DNA from: Rhizobium sp. RU36D
Lineage (GTDB): Bacteria > Pseudomonadota > Alphaproteobacteria > Rhizobiales > Rhizobiaceae
NCBI RefSeq assembly: GCF_900176345.1
Contig: NZ_FWXU01000003.1
Span: 1 to 64,000 of the forward strand
DNA length: 64,000 bases
Direction: 5' to 3'
Below the pieces are notes generated by a model. That model was not told the DNA's origin. It was given only the letters and a program-made list of their open reading frames with translations, and made no database searches. Made by a program: the position numbers and the translations under genes. Of this stretch, positions 53,089 through 62,418 are shown piece by piece. Numbering within the stretch: position 1 is the stretch's first letter; every line of letters starts with the position of its first letter.

Positions 53089-54315
53089 GTGAGCGCAAGT
53101 CCTCAAGGCGTGGCGGCTGGAGCAACCACCACCTTGTCGCTGCTGTGTCTGGCGGTGGTGGCATCCATGACCGGCTGGTTCTCCGCGACCTCGGTCACGC
53201 CAGAGCTGGTCCGTCTCTGGTCGCTCTCTCCTTCCGATACCGCATGGATGACCAATGGCGTGCAGATCGGCTTCGTCAGCGGGGCGCTGCTGTCGAGCTT
53301 CGTCAACCTGCCCGATATCGTCAGGCTGAACCGGCTGATGGCGGTGTCCGCCTTCCTGGCAGCACTTGCCAATGCGGCGCTGCTGCTGGAGCCCTCACCG
53401 GGCATCGCCATTCTCTGCCGCATCGCCACCGGCATGGCCCTCGCCGGCGTCTATCCACCGGCGATGAAGCTGACCGCCACCTGGTTCATGAGAGGTCGCG
53501 GTCTGGCACTCGGCGCCGTCATTGCCGCGCTCACCACAGGATCCTCGCTGCCGCATCTGATGCGCGCGGCGACCGGTGGGCTGGACTGGCGCCTGGTGGT
53601 TGCCGGTGCGAGCCTCGCTACCGGCATCGGCGCGCTGATCTTTCTTCTGTTCGTGCGTGAGGGGCCTTACCCCTTCTCTCGCGCGGTGTTCCGGCTCGGC
53701 CAGATTGGCTCCGTCATCCGCGACAGGAACCTCCTGCTGGTCAACTTGGGCTATTTCGGCCACATGTGGGAGCTCTACGCCATGTGGGCCTGGCTCCTGA
53801 CCTATCTCGCCATGAGCCCTGTCGGCCAGCCACTGTCACCATCAGCAGGCTCCGCACTGACCTTTGCCGCCATCGCCGCCGGCGCCGTGGGCTGCATCGC
53901 CGGCGGGTTGCTCTCGGACCGCTATGGTCGCACCGCGACGACGGTGGGCATGATGACCGTCTCCTGCCTTTGCGCCCTGGTCATCGGTTTTGCCTTTGAT
54001 GGACCGCTCTGGCTGCTCGGGACCATCGTCATCATCTGGGGTATATCGATCGTCGGCGACAGCGCTCAGTTTTCGGCCGCCGCGACCGAAATCGCCGATA
54101 GCCGCTATGTTGGCACCGCGCTCTCCCTGCAGATGGCCATCGGTTTCGCTTTGACGGTGGTCGCCATCTGGCTGATGCCCCGCCTCGCGGAATGGCTTGG
54201 TGGCTGGCAGTGGTGCTTCCTGTTCCTCGCACCCGGCCCGCTGATTGGCACGCTTGCGATGCTTCGCCTGCGCCACCGCCCGGAATCCGCAAAATTGGCG
54301 GGCGGAAAACGTTAA
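53089..54315 (+). CDS. MFS transporter
   Basis: The protein is 408 residues from GTG 53089, six bases after GGAGAAG. Twelve predicted helices are present with the MFS loop GGLLSDRYGRTATTVGM in the second half, and RGRGLALGAVIAA and LGYFGHMWELYAMWAWL in the middle, as in CynX/NNP-like carriers. It is likely to import the monooxygenase substrate or export its product, given the neighbouring genes. Confidence 0.9.
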   Translation: MSASPQGVAAGATTTLSLLCLAVVASMTGWFSATSVTPELVRLWSLSPSDTAWMTNGVQIGFVSGALLSSFVNLPDIVRLNRLMAVSAFLAALANAALLLEPSPGIAILCRIATGMALAGVYPPAMKLTATWFMRGRGLALGAVIAALTTGSSLPHLMRAATGGLDWRLVVAGASLATGIGALIFLLFVREGPYPFSRAVFRLGQIGSVIRDRNLLLVNLGYFGHMWELYAMWAWLLTYLAMSPVGQPLSPSAGSALTFAAIAAGAVGCIAGGLLSDRYGRTATTVGMMTVSCLCALVIGFAFDGPLWLLGTIVIIWGISIVGDSAQFSAAATEIADSRYVGTALSLQMAIGFALTVVAIWLMPRLAEWLGGWQWCFLFLAPGPLIGTLAMLRLRHRPESAKLAGGKR

Positions 54316-54483
54316 TATCAGGCTGCAAAGGCCACGGAATTAACCAAACATTCACCATACCCTACTACGCCTGAATGCATAGTTCATATTTTGTATCGGC
54401 TCTGCCACGGCCATGGCGCCGGGCATCGGCCCCTCGTATTTCCGCATTTCATTCCCGCAACCCTTTTCTGACGAGAAACCATC

Positions 54484-54849
54484 ATGGTTACCGCAATTTC
54501 AGGCACGTCCACGTCACAGGCCGTTTCCACCCTTTCCTCCTCTTCGACAGGCTCGGCAAAGTCGCAGATCGCGGCCCTCCAGAGCCAGCTATCGGCCAAA
54601 CAGATAGAACTGTTCGAAGCCAAGGACGAAGAGAGCAAGAGCGAGATCCAGGAATCAATTGCCGATCTGAAGGCACAGATTACCGCACTCGAACTGCAGC
54701 AAAGCCAGGAGCAGCAGGCGAAACCGGCAAGCAAGCCTGCCAGCGATGAACAAACCGCGACCAAGCTTCTGTCCGGCGAGAGCGAAAGCATCGGCACCAA
54801 GAACTTTGACGAGGAAACGCCATTCGGCGACCGCTACACCATCGTTTAA
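54484..54849 (+). CDS. FlxA-like coiled-coil protein
   Basis: The 121-residue protein begins MVTAISGTSTSQAVSTLSSS and then has a strong coiled-coil segment (about 26-80: KSQIAALQSQLSAKQIELFE, EIQESIADLKAQITALELQQ), as in FlxA-like proteins. The rest is polar and disordered. FlxA is flagellum-regulated in enterics, but no flagellar gene is nearby, so the role is uncertain. A hairpin follows at 54877-54897. Confidence 0.75.
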   Translation: MVTAISGTSTSQAVSTLSSSSTGSAKSQIAALQSQLSAKQIELFEAKDEESKSEIQESIADLKAQITALELQQSQEQQAKPASKPASDEQTATKLLSGESESIGTKNFDEETPFGDRYTIV

Positions 54850-54876
54850 GGGCGCCCGCACGGCCGTTAAACCACC

Positions 54877-54897
54877 CTGCCCGAGATGATCGGGCAG
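54877..54897 (+). terminator. Hairpin after the FlxA-like gene
   Basis: CTGCCCGA (54877-54884) pairs with TCGGGCAG (54890-54897). No T-run follows, so it is a weak terminator candidate. Confidence 0.5.
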
Positions 54898-55105
54898 CGC
54901 CATCCTTGGCGGCAGATAACGCGGCGCAGCTCGAAAAAGACAGCGCTTTTATAAAATCCTTACGGTCGTGGCTCCACCGCCAAATCGAATTCTTATTTCG
55001 ATGTCGCCATATTTCACCGTGCAGGCGCCAGGCCGGCGGGAACGCACAGAGACAAGCAGCCTCCCGCATGTGGCTTTCAGCACGCCCTGAGCAGGAGTGA
55101 AATTC

Positions 55106-55267
55106 ATGTCCACTTTACCCTACCAGTCAAGCTATCAGTCGCAGCCCCGGATAACGATCCGCACTGTGGCAGCCTTCGCGGGCCCACTGCTTCTATGCCT
55201 CGTCGGTCTGGCAATCGCCGTCGGGATGCGCCTGATGTACGCCATGTCCGCGGTCAATTCGATCTAG
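55106..55267 (+). CDS. 53-residue membrane protein
   Basis: ATG 55106 follows GGAG after ten bases. The product is 53 residues with a polar N-terminus (STLPYQSSYQSQPRITIR) and one strong membrane helix (VAAFAGPLLLCLVGLAIAVG). No family recognised, but composition and the ribosome site make it a plausible gene. It lies between the FlxA-like gene and the converging AsmA-like gene. Confidence 0.55.
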   Translation: MSTLPYQSSYQSQPRITIRTVAAFAGPLLLCLVGLAIAVGMRLMYAMSAVNSI

Positions 55268-55345
55268 CGCTGGATCGCTGCTGACGGCTCGTCATCATGC
55301 TGCAAACCCAACTTGGATCACTCGATCCCTCAAAGGGCGCTCCCT

Positions 55346-58300
55346 TCACCTCACCCCCGGCAAGCCCTCGAATGTCAGCGGCACAGGCGGCAATGCACCG
55401 CCGCGCGTCACCTTCTCCCGCGGCGGGACAGGTACAGGTGGGTTGGGCACGCTTTGCGTCGTCGCGGGTTCCGGTGGCAAGGCGTTTTCGGCCGCATCGG
55501 GTACGACTGTACCTGCCGCCCCAGCTGCCGGAAGCGTAGGTGCGGCGCGCCGCGCCGCCTCTTCGTCCGCAAGCCGCTTGGCCGCTTCATCGGCGGCGCG
55601 CTGTTTTGCCTCTGCTTCCGCCGCCGCCTTGGCGGCCGCCTCGTCCTTCAACCGCTGCGCCTCATCGACCTTGGCGCGTTCTGCAGCCTGGGCCGCCTCT
55701 TCTGCCGCCCGCGCCGCGCGCTCGGCCTCCAGCCGCGCCTCCTCGGCCAGCCGGGCCTGCGCTTCGGCCTCCGCCTTCTCGCGCGCCGCCTGCCGTTGAC
55801 GCTCTTCAAACCGGTAAAGCGCCACTTCACGCCGCAGCCGCTGTTTCTCCAGCACATTGGCCTGCAGCGTCTCAACCCGGCGACGCTCTCGCTCAAAAGC
55901 CCGCAACGAGAGGAAATTGGTCAGTTCCGCAATGTCAAAGCTGCGCTGCGGCGATGTCACATCGCCCTTGAACAACATGCGGAAGCTCGGATCGGCACCC
56001 GCAAGGGCCTCTTCTCCAGCCGCCAGGTCAACCGTCACGGCTGCATCGACCTCACCGCTAGCGAGCGACAGCCTGACATCCGTCGAGGTTCGCGCACCCG
56101 CGTTACCGGCCACGATGTTTTGCGCGCGAGCCACGCCGGCGGAGATGTTGAAGGGGACCACGACATTCCCGAGTTCGGTTCGCCTGCCACCGATCAAGCC
56201 TGCCAGCATCGGCTCGACATTCTCCGGGGTGATCTCCTGTTGCAGGCGATCGGCTTCCGCCAGCAACGGTCCAAACAGATCCAGGTCGAGAGTGTTCACG
56301 CCGAGACCGTTGAGCCGCAGTTCCCCGGAGCCATTCACCGCGCCCAGCACCTCTCGGACCGTCTTTCCTGATCCTTCGATCGTCGAGATGAGATCGAAGC
56401 GGCCGGTTGCCACGGCAGTCTCGGCGGAGGGATAGAGGGTTGCGATGTCCCCGTTTGCGACCGACAGCCGTCCCTGCAGCAGGCCGCTTCCCTCGGCATT
56501 CACAAGTGAGAGCCGTCCGCTGACGGTTCCATCCCGCCATTTGCCCTTGGCATCTTCAAGAGCAACGGCGCCATCCTTGACGTTGAGCGTTCCTGTCAGA
56601 TCCGCAACCGTGCCCAGCGAGCCACCGTGAAAGCGCCGGGCGGTCAGATCGACATGGAAATCGGAGTTTGCCGGAACAACGGTGGGCAATTCCGTGGCCG
56701 ATAGCTCGCCGGTCGCAGGATCGGTCAACGGACCAAGAACAAGCTCGGCAAGCCATGCCAGATCGACATCATCCAATGCGATCGCCCCGTTCCCCTTGGT
56801 CAGGCCGGAGGCGCGGTCCAGTTTGATCTCACCTGAAATGGCGTTGCCGGCAGCGGTCGCAGCAAGATTTGCCACCGTCACGGTCTGCGCATCGGCGGAG
56901 ACATCGGCGGCCGCCTTGACCGAAAGGCCTGACCCCTGCTGCGGAAGCACGATGCCGTTCATCAGCAGATAGGGTTCGATGTCGGCGCTATCGACCGTCA
57001 CCTTGCCCGCGCCCTGCAGGAACTCGGTCGCGTCGAGCTTGATGTCGCCTTCGGCCGTGAGGGTGGTCATGCCGGTGGCGAAACTCAGCTGGCCACGCCC
57101 CGCGATACCGCCGCTTTCGTCCATACCACCAAGGCGATCCAGGGTCAGTATGAGGCGCCCCGCCCCGTCACCATCAAACGGCAGCGGCGAAAGCCCTGCC
57201 TGCCCCAAGAGGATGGACGGCGTGGGATTGTCGACCGCAAGCTCAAGCCTGGCGGCGCTGGTGCCCATCAGATCCACCAGGTCATCCTGGCGGAAGGTTG
57301 CGTCCACACGGCTACCATTGCTGGTGCCCTTGATACTGCCGCTCAAGCCTCCGCCCTGCTCTTCGCCAAACTGGATACGGCCGTTGAGGGCGGTATTGGT
57401 ATACCAGCCCGCATTCTGCTCCATGCGCTGCAACACCGGGTGGTCGCCGACGGATTTGCGAAGCATGGCGATGAAGGGTCCCGGATCGAAGGCACTGAAG
57501 GAAATGTCGCCGGCGCCGCTATAGGAAAGCAGCGCACCCTCTGCACGTCCCGATACCTTGATCGCCGCACCGGCGAGATCGCCGATATTGAGCTTGGTGA
57601 CCGACAAACCGCTTTCACCGATGCTGAAGACGGTATCGACGTCGCGCGCCTCGGTGCCGAAGGCGCTGAGCTTGCCGACCTTCAGCCGCGCGGCGATCTG
57701 GTGGTCGAACAGGCTGTCGCTGGCGTCCTCGCCGCTGAACAGGGTGGCGAGCGCCCGCATGGCGTTGATGTCGAGAGAGTTGCCGGTCAGGTCGAAGGAC
57801 AGGTTCGGCATGGCATTCGCAAAGGCCTGCCGCTCCACCCTTCCCTTCAACTGGTCGGCGCCGACGGACAGTTCCAGCTTTTCGAAGCGCTGCAATTCCG
57901 GTGTCAGGCTGACCAGCGCCGAGAAGCCGGCGGAATTCAACTGGCGTATGGCAGGATCGACCTGACCGGAGAGCCAAGCGGACAGGCCGGACGGCTGCGT
58001 GGAGGCGGCCAGCATCTCTCCGGAAAACGACGGTTCTCCCTGAAGATCAAGCCAACCCTTGGCTTCGACCTGCGTACGCCCGGGAAGGATGGCGACCGCG
58101 TTTTCGACGGTCCAGCCATTGCCCGCCGGTCTCACATCGAGCTTGATGTCGCGAATGACAGTGTCGCCGGCGACGATGGCCGGCAGGGAAAGGCTGGCAC
58201 GCCCCGGCACCTCGGGGATAGGAACAGCGGCTGCGAGGCTGATCAGTCGGTTCAGCCGTTGCCGGACGGAGACGGCGGGGTCGCGGCCGGTCTTGCCGTT

Positions 58301-59275
58301 CGTCCCGTCACTGTCGATCCTGTTGACATCGATCTGTTGTCCCTCTGCCGTCAGCAGAAATTCTGGCGCCCGCCCGGTATCGAGCGTCGCTTCGCCCGTC
58401 ACCGCATAGGGATTGTCGGGCGTCCCGAGCTCAAGCCGGTAGTCTGGAACTCGGATCCGGTCATTGGCAAGCTCGAACCCGCCTTTAATCGAGGGCGCTG
58501 GCTTCTTGGCGCCATCCGCCGGCGCGTCCATCGCTCCGGTCCACTGTGCCTGGAAATTGCCCTTGTAGCCCGGCCGCCCCTCGGCAATCGCGAGTTCGCC
58601 ATCCAGATCGAGCGTGAACGGCCGGGTATCCGGCAGGAGCCGAAGCTTCAGCGGCACCGCACCGGTCACCTCATTGGGCTGCAGGCTGGACAGATGAAAA
58701 CTGCCCGCTTCTCCATCGACCACCGCATTGCCGCTGGCGGTCCAGGGTCCCGCGAGCGAACCGGCAGACATGTCGGCATTGAGATTGGTGATGCGTCGCG
58801 TGCGGCGGCTCTGGTCGTCGATGAACTCGACAACGCCGCCGGTGACATGAACCTTTTCCAGAACGACGGTACGGGCGGGAATCTCGGGACGTCCGCCACG
58901 CATCCAGTCCAGCGTGCCATCGGGCAGCAGCCGGATCCGCACGCGCGGATCTTCGATGCGCATGTCGAAAATCCGCGCTTCGCCCGAAAGGAAGGGAGCA
59001 AGCTCGGCATCCATGGAAAACCGTTCGACATGGACGAGCGGCGAGCCGTCGTCGTCGCGTCCCACGGTCACGTCATGCAGGGTCACGGAGGGAAATGGCA
59101 GGATCCGGGCATCGACGCTGCCGATCACCGTCACCTTCTTGCCGAGGATACGGCTTGCCTGATCTTCAAAGTTGCGCCGGAAATCGGTCCAGTCGACAAA
59201 CAGCGGGGCCAGCAGTGCCGCAAACAACGCCACAACCACAATGCCGCCGAGAAATACCAGAAATCGTCCGACCAC
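55346..59275 (-). CDS. Large AsmA-like envelope protein
   Basis: The protein is about 1,309 residues from GTG 59275, ten bases after GGGAG (the open frame extends to 59332, also GTG). An N-terminal membrane anchor (RFLVFLGGIVVVALFAALLA) leads to an AsmA/BAM-type beta-rich region with the WTDFRRNFEDQASRILGKKV start. The AsmA_2-like C-terminal part includes NGSGELRLNGLGVNTLDL. A long EAR/Ala coiled coil and a Pro-rich tail (about residues 1,170-1,309) follow, recalling TolA. AsmA-like proteins are implicated in lipid transport between membranes. Confidence 0.9.
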   Translation of the reverse strand: MVGRFLVFLGGIVVVALFAALLAPLFVDWTDFRRNFEDQASRILGKKVTVIGSVDARILPFPSVTLHDVTVGRDDDGSPLVHVERFSMDAELAPFLSGEARIFDMRIEDPRVRIRLLPDGTLDWMRGGRPEIPARTVVLEKVHVTGGVVEFIDDQSRRTRRITNLNADMSAGSLAGPWTASGNAVVDGEAGSFHLSSLQPNEVTGAVPLKLRLLPDTRPFTLDLDGELAIAEGRPGYKGNFQAQWTGAMDAPADGAKKPAPSIKGGFELANDRIRVPDYRLELGTPDNPYAVTGEATLDTGRAPEFLLTAEGQQIDVNRIDSDGTNGKTGRDPAVSVRQRLNRLISLAAAVPIPEVPGRASLSLPAIVAGDTVIRDIKLDVRPAGNGWTVENAVAILPGRTQVEAKGWLDLQGEPSFSGEMLAASTQPSGLSAWLSGQVDPAIRQLNSAGFSALVSLTPELQRFEKLELSVGADQLKGRVERQAFANAMPNLSFDLTGNSLDINAMRALATLFSGEDASDSLFDHQIAARLKVGKLSAFGTEARDVDTVFSIGESGLSVTKLNIGDLAGAAIKVSGRAEGALLSYSGAGDISFSAFDPGPFIAMLRKSVGDHPVLQRMEQNAGWYTNTALNGRIQFGEEQGGGLSGSIKGTSNGSRVDATFRQDDLVDLMGTSAARLELAVDNPTPSILLGQAGLSPLPFDGDGAGRLILTLDRLGGMDESGGIAGRGQLSFATGMTTLTAEGDIKLDATEFLQGAGKVTVDSADIEPYLLMNGIVLPQQGSGLSVKAAADVSADAQTVTVANLAATAAGNAISGEIKLDRASGLTKGNGAIALDDVDLAWLAELVLGPLTDPATGELSATELPTVVPANSDFHVDLTARRFHGGSLGTVADLTGTLNVKDGAVALEDAKGKWRDGTVSGRLSLVNAEGSGLLQGRLSVANGDIATLYPSAETAVATGRFDLISTIEGSGKTVREVLGAVNGSGELRLNGLGVNTLDLDLFGPLLAEADRLQQEITPENVEPMLAGLIGGRRTELGNVVVPFNISAGVARAQNIVAGNAGARTSTDVRLSLASGEVDAAVTVDLAAGEEALAGADPSFRMLFKGDVTSPQRSFDIAELTNFLSLRAFERERRRVETLQANVLEKQRLRREVALYRFEERQRQAAREKAEAEAQARLAEEARLEAERAARAAEEAAQAAERAKVDEAQRLKDEAAAKAAAEAEAKQRAADEAAKRLADEEAARRAAPTLPAAGAAGTVVPDAAENALPPEPATTQSVPNPPVPVPPREKVTRGGALPPVPLTFEGLPGVR

Positions 59276-59468
59276 GCCTTGGCGACTCCCTCTGAGTAGA
59301 TCGACCTGCGCCCGGCTCCAAGCGCAAAGCACGATCTAATTTACTGATGCAGCACCAGAATAAGCGAAACACACTGAATTGTTCGTTGCTCCAGGCAAGA
59401 CTAACCCTTTACAGCGTTGCGACAAGACCGCAAGTGCACAATGCCGCGACCCAACACGAGCCTTTGAC

Positions 59469-60878
59469 TCACAATCGGAAGATCTTGCCCGGATTGAACA
59501 GGTTGTCGGGGTCGAGGCTCCGCTTGATATGACGCATAACGTCAAGTGCGGCCCCCAGTTCCTGCTCCAGATAACCCATCTTGCCCTGCCCCACGCCGTG
59601 CTCCCCGGTGCAGGTCCCATCCATCGCAAGCGCCCGCGCATTCAGCCGCGCCATGAAGGCCTCGGCCCGCTCCAGATCCTCGGCGTTCTTCTCATTGAAG
59701 AGCAGCAGCACGTGGAAATTGCCATCGCCTGCATGTCCGACGATCGGCGCCAGCAATCCGCTGTCGCGGACATCGGCCTGCGTCTCCGATACGCAATCCG
59801 CCAGTCGCGAGATCGGCACGCAGACATCAGTGGATAGCCCGTTGAGGTCAGGCGCCAGCGCCCGGCCCGCCCAATAGGCATTGTGACGCGCCTTCCACAA
59901 CTGGTTGCGCTCCTCCGCATTGGCCGTATAGCGGAACTCATCCGAACCGAATTCCGCGGCAATCTCACGGAACTGTTCGGCCTGCAGCGCGACCGTCTCC
60001 TCCGTTCCGTGGAACTCGACAAACAGGGTCGGTCTCTCGCTCAGCGTCAGCGCCGAATAGGCGTTCACGGCCTTGATCTGCATTTCGTCGAGCAATTCGA
60101 TCCGCGCGACCGGAATGCCCATCTGGATCGTCATGATGACCGCATCGCAGGCGGCCTTCAGACTGGGGAAGGCGCAGACACCGCCGCTAATCTTGGCGGG
60201 GATTCCCTGCAGCTTGAGCGTCACGGAGGTAATAATGCCAAGCGTTCCCTCGGCTCCAACGTAAAGCCGTGTCAGGTCGTATCCGGCGGATGACTTCCTG
60301 GCCCGGTGCGCGGTTCGGATCTCCTCGCCATTGGCCGTGACCACTGTCAGCGCCAGCACATTGTCCTTCATCGTGCCATAACGAACGGCATTGGTACCGG
60401 ACGCGCGCGTCGACGCCATGCCGCCGATCGAGGCATTCGCGCCGGGATCGATGGGGAAGAACAGGCCGGTATCGCGCAGATGGACGTTGAGCTCCTCGCG
60501 CGTGATGCCCGGCTCAACCGTGCAGTCCAGATCCTCCGCATTCACTTCCAGAACCCGATTCATGCGGCTGAAATCGATGGATATTCCGCCATAGGGCGCA
60601 TTCACATGGCCTTCCAGCGAGGAGCCCGTACCGAAGGGCACCATGGGCACTTTATGGGCGGCGCACAGTTTCACGACAGCTTTCACATCGTCGGAACTCT
60701 CGGCAAACAGCACGCCATCGGGCAGTTGCGCTGGAAGATAGGAGGTGGTGTGGCTATGCTGCTCCCGGTAGGAAAGCCCCGTCTGGAAGCGCTCGCCATA
60801 TCTCTGCTTGAGGATCCCGAGGACCGCCGCGATCCCCTCCTCGTTCCTCTGACCGGCAATGACATCCTTGATGGACAT
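59469..60878 (-). CDS. FAD-binding D-lactate dehydrogenase / glycolate oxidase-type enzyme
   Basis: The 469-residue FAD_oxidase_C family protein has the PCMH FAD fold with PMVPFGTGSSLEGHVNAP, PGANASIGGMASTRASGTNA and LYVGAEGTLGIITSVTLKLQ. The catalytic-domain motif VGHAGDGNFHVLLLF and the TGEHGVGQGK ending follow. It is probably a D-lactate dehydrogenase (cytochrome acceptor) or a related 2-hydroxyacid oxidase. It stands alone as a unit. Confidence 0.92.
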   Translation of the reverse strand: MSIKDVIAGQRNEEGIAAVLGILKQRYGERFQTGLSYREQHSHTTSYLPAQLPDGVLFAESSDDVKAVVKLCAAHKVPMVPFGTGSSLEGHVNAPYGGISIDFSRMNRVLEVNAEDLDCTVEPGITREELNVHLRDTGLFFPIDPGANASIGGMASTRASGTNAVRYGTMKDNVLALTVVTANGEEIRTAHRARKSSAGYDLTRLYVGAEGTLGIITSVTLKLQGIPAKISGGVCAFPSLKAACDAVIMTIQMGIPVARIELLDEMQIKAVNAYSALTLSERPTLFVEFHGTEETVALQAEQFREIAAEFGSDEFRYTANAEERNQLWKARHNAYWAGRALAPDLNGLSTDVCVPISRLADCVSETQADVRDSGLLAPIVGHAGDGNFHVLLLFNEKNAEDLERAEAFMARLNARALAMDGTCTGEHGVGQGKMGYLEQELGAALDVMRHIKRSLDPDNLFNPGKIFRL

Positions 60879-60953
60879 GGCACTTACCTCCTCTTTGTCT
60901 CCAACTGAAGCCGTCTACTTTTTCCGAGCTATGGGATAGCCGGTGCGCTTTGT

Positions 60954-61646
60954 CTACTGCGCCCCCATCGGCTGCGGGGCTTGCAGGACACCATAGACCC
61001 CGGCATTCACCGCCGCTGATCCAAAGTCGGAAACGGTATAGGCGGCGATCCGGTGGAAATGCGCCAAGGGGAACGTGCGTCGCCCGGGATCGCCGACCAG
61101 CACCAGAGTGCCCGTCTTTACCAGTGCATCGATAAGGACAAGTATGCGCTGCGCGAGGCGGGTGTCGTAGAAGAGATCACCGACCAGCACCACATCGGCT
61201 GGAGGAAGCGGCATGGCGGTGACATCGCCTTGCAGGAAAGACACGGCAATACCGTTCGCCTCCGCATTCAGCCGCGCCGCCGCAATCGCCCACGGGTCGC
61301 AGTCGCAACCGGTCACCTCTCTCGCGCCGGCACGAGCGGCCGCCAGGGCGACCAGCCCGTTGCCTGTGCCAAGGTCGAGGACATCAAGGCCTGCAACAGC
61401 ATGGGGATGGTCGGCGAGATAACGCGCAAGCGTCAGGCCACCCGCCCAGGAATGCGCCCAATAAGGTGCGACATCCCCCACAACTGCTGAGAGCCGGCTT
61501 GTGGGGGTAGCGGCATAGAGCAGCAAGTCTTCCCCTGCCGACCCGCCAAGGCCGGGGACCGCCTGCAAGGTCAGGCGATCACGGATGATCGTGCGACGCC
61601 TGGCGTCTTCGTCAGCGTCAGATGGTCTGGCGTCAGCCAGCCTCAC
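60954..61646 (-). CDS. Class I SAM-dependent methyltransferase (ETFB-lysine type)
   Basis: The protein is 230 residues from GTG 61646, whose GTGA overlaps the upstream stop, a usual coupling; the longer frame is not needed. Motif I VLDLGTGNGLVALAAARAGA, motif II-like VTGCDCDPWAIAAARLNAEA and the acidic VVLVGDLFYD active-site region match the ETFB lysine/L11-type methyltransferases. Its likely target is a protein lysine; which protein is not shown. Confidence 0.85.
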   Translation of the reverse strand: MRLADARPSDADEDARRRTIIRDRLTLQAVPGLGGSAGEDLLLYAATPTSRLSAVVGDVAPYWAHSWAGGLTLARYLADHPHAVAGLDVLDLGTGNGLVALAAARAGAREVTGCDCDPWAIAAARLNAEANGIAVSFLQGDVTAMPLPPADVVLVGDLFYDTRLAQRILVLIDALVKTGTLVLVGDPGRRTFPLAHFHRIAAYTVSDFGSAAVNAGVYGVLQAPQPMGAQ

Positions 61647-62377
61647 GTTGCCAGCGTCTCTGCGAAGTGGGAGAGCAGCCGGTTCCAATGCCGCTCGGCG
61701 CCGGTTTCATCATAGATCGCATGGTCGGGAACACACCAGCCATGCGCCATGCCAATGTAGTTCTCCAACGTGAAATCGACCTCGGCCCGACGAAACGACT
61801 CTACAAAGCGCGTCGATTGCTCCGGCGGGAAGGAGCCGTCGACGCCAGCCGTGCCGACATAGACCCGTGCCTTGATCGCCTCTGCCTTTAGATGGGGGCT
61901 GTCGGTTGCATCACTTGCAAGATTGCCGCCATGCAGGCTTGCCGCGAAGGCAATGCGATCCGGATAGGTGGCCGCCGCGGTGAGCGCCCGTCCGCCGCCC
62001 ATGCAATAGCCGACGGTGGCGATGGGACCATCGACGCCCGCTTTTTCCAGGGTGGAAATGAAGACCGCCGTGTCGGCAGCAGTCATCGCTTGGGTGGTCC
62101 CACCGATCATGCCGCGGATTTCCTTGGCAGTCTCTTCGGTCTTGAAGGCCGTCTTGGCATCATAGGGACCGTATTCGCCGAACCGGTAGAAGAGGTCCGG
62201 AACCAGCACGGCATAACCGTTGGCGACGATGCGCGCGGCCATATCGTAAAACGCCTGTCGCAGGCCGAAGGCGTCCATGTAGACAATCACGCCGGCAAGC
62301 TTGGCGCCCTGCTTTTTTTCCGGCATGGCGAGAAAACCTTTCGCCACGCCCTCTTCCATCTGCATTTCGATCGTCAT
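61643..62377 (-). CDS. Dienelactone hydrolase-family protein
   Basis: The protein is 244 residues from ATG 62377, after GAGGA. The alpha/beta hydrolase has Cys125 as nucleophile in TVGYCMGGGRALTAAATYPD. The late His in GMAHGWCVPDH and an Asp in AGVDGSFPPEQS complete the triad. It is probably a cytoplasmic lactone or ester hydrolase. It is coupled to the methyltransferase downstream. Confidence 0.92.
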   Translation of the reverse strand: MTIEMQMEEGVAKGFLAMPEKKQGAKLAGVIVYMDAFGLRQAFYDMAARIVANGYAVLVPDLFYRFGEYGPYDAKTAFKTEETAKEIRGMIGGTTQAMTAADTAVFISTLEKAGVDGPIATVGYCMGGGRALTAAATYPDRIAFAASLHGGNLASDATDSPHLKAEAIKARVYVGTAGVDGSFPPEQSTRFVESFRRAEVDFTLENYIGMAHGWCVPDHAIYDETGAERHWNRLLSHFAETLAT

Positions 62378-62418
62378 CGCGTCCTCGCCTGTCGCTTCCG
62401 TGTTCGGGAGGTATAGCC

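Noticed and set aside
57440-59299. Long 619-codon antisense frame opposite the AsmA-like gene
   Set aside because: Composition is typical of an antisense shadow; the opposite strand carries the AsmA domains.
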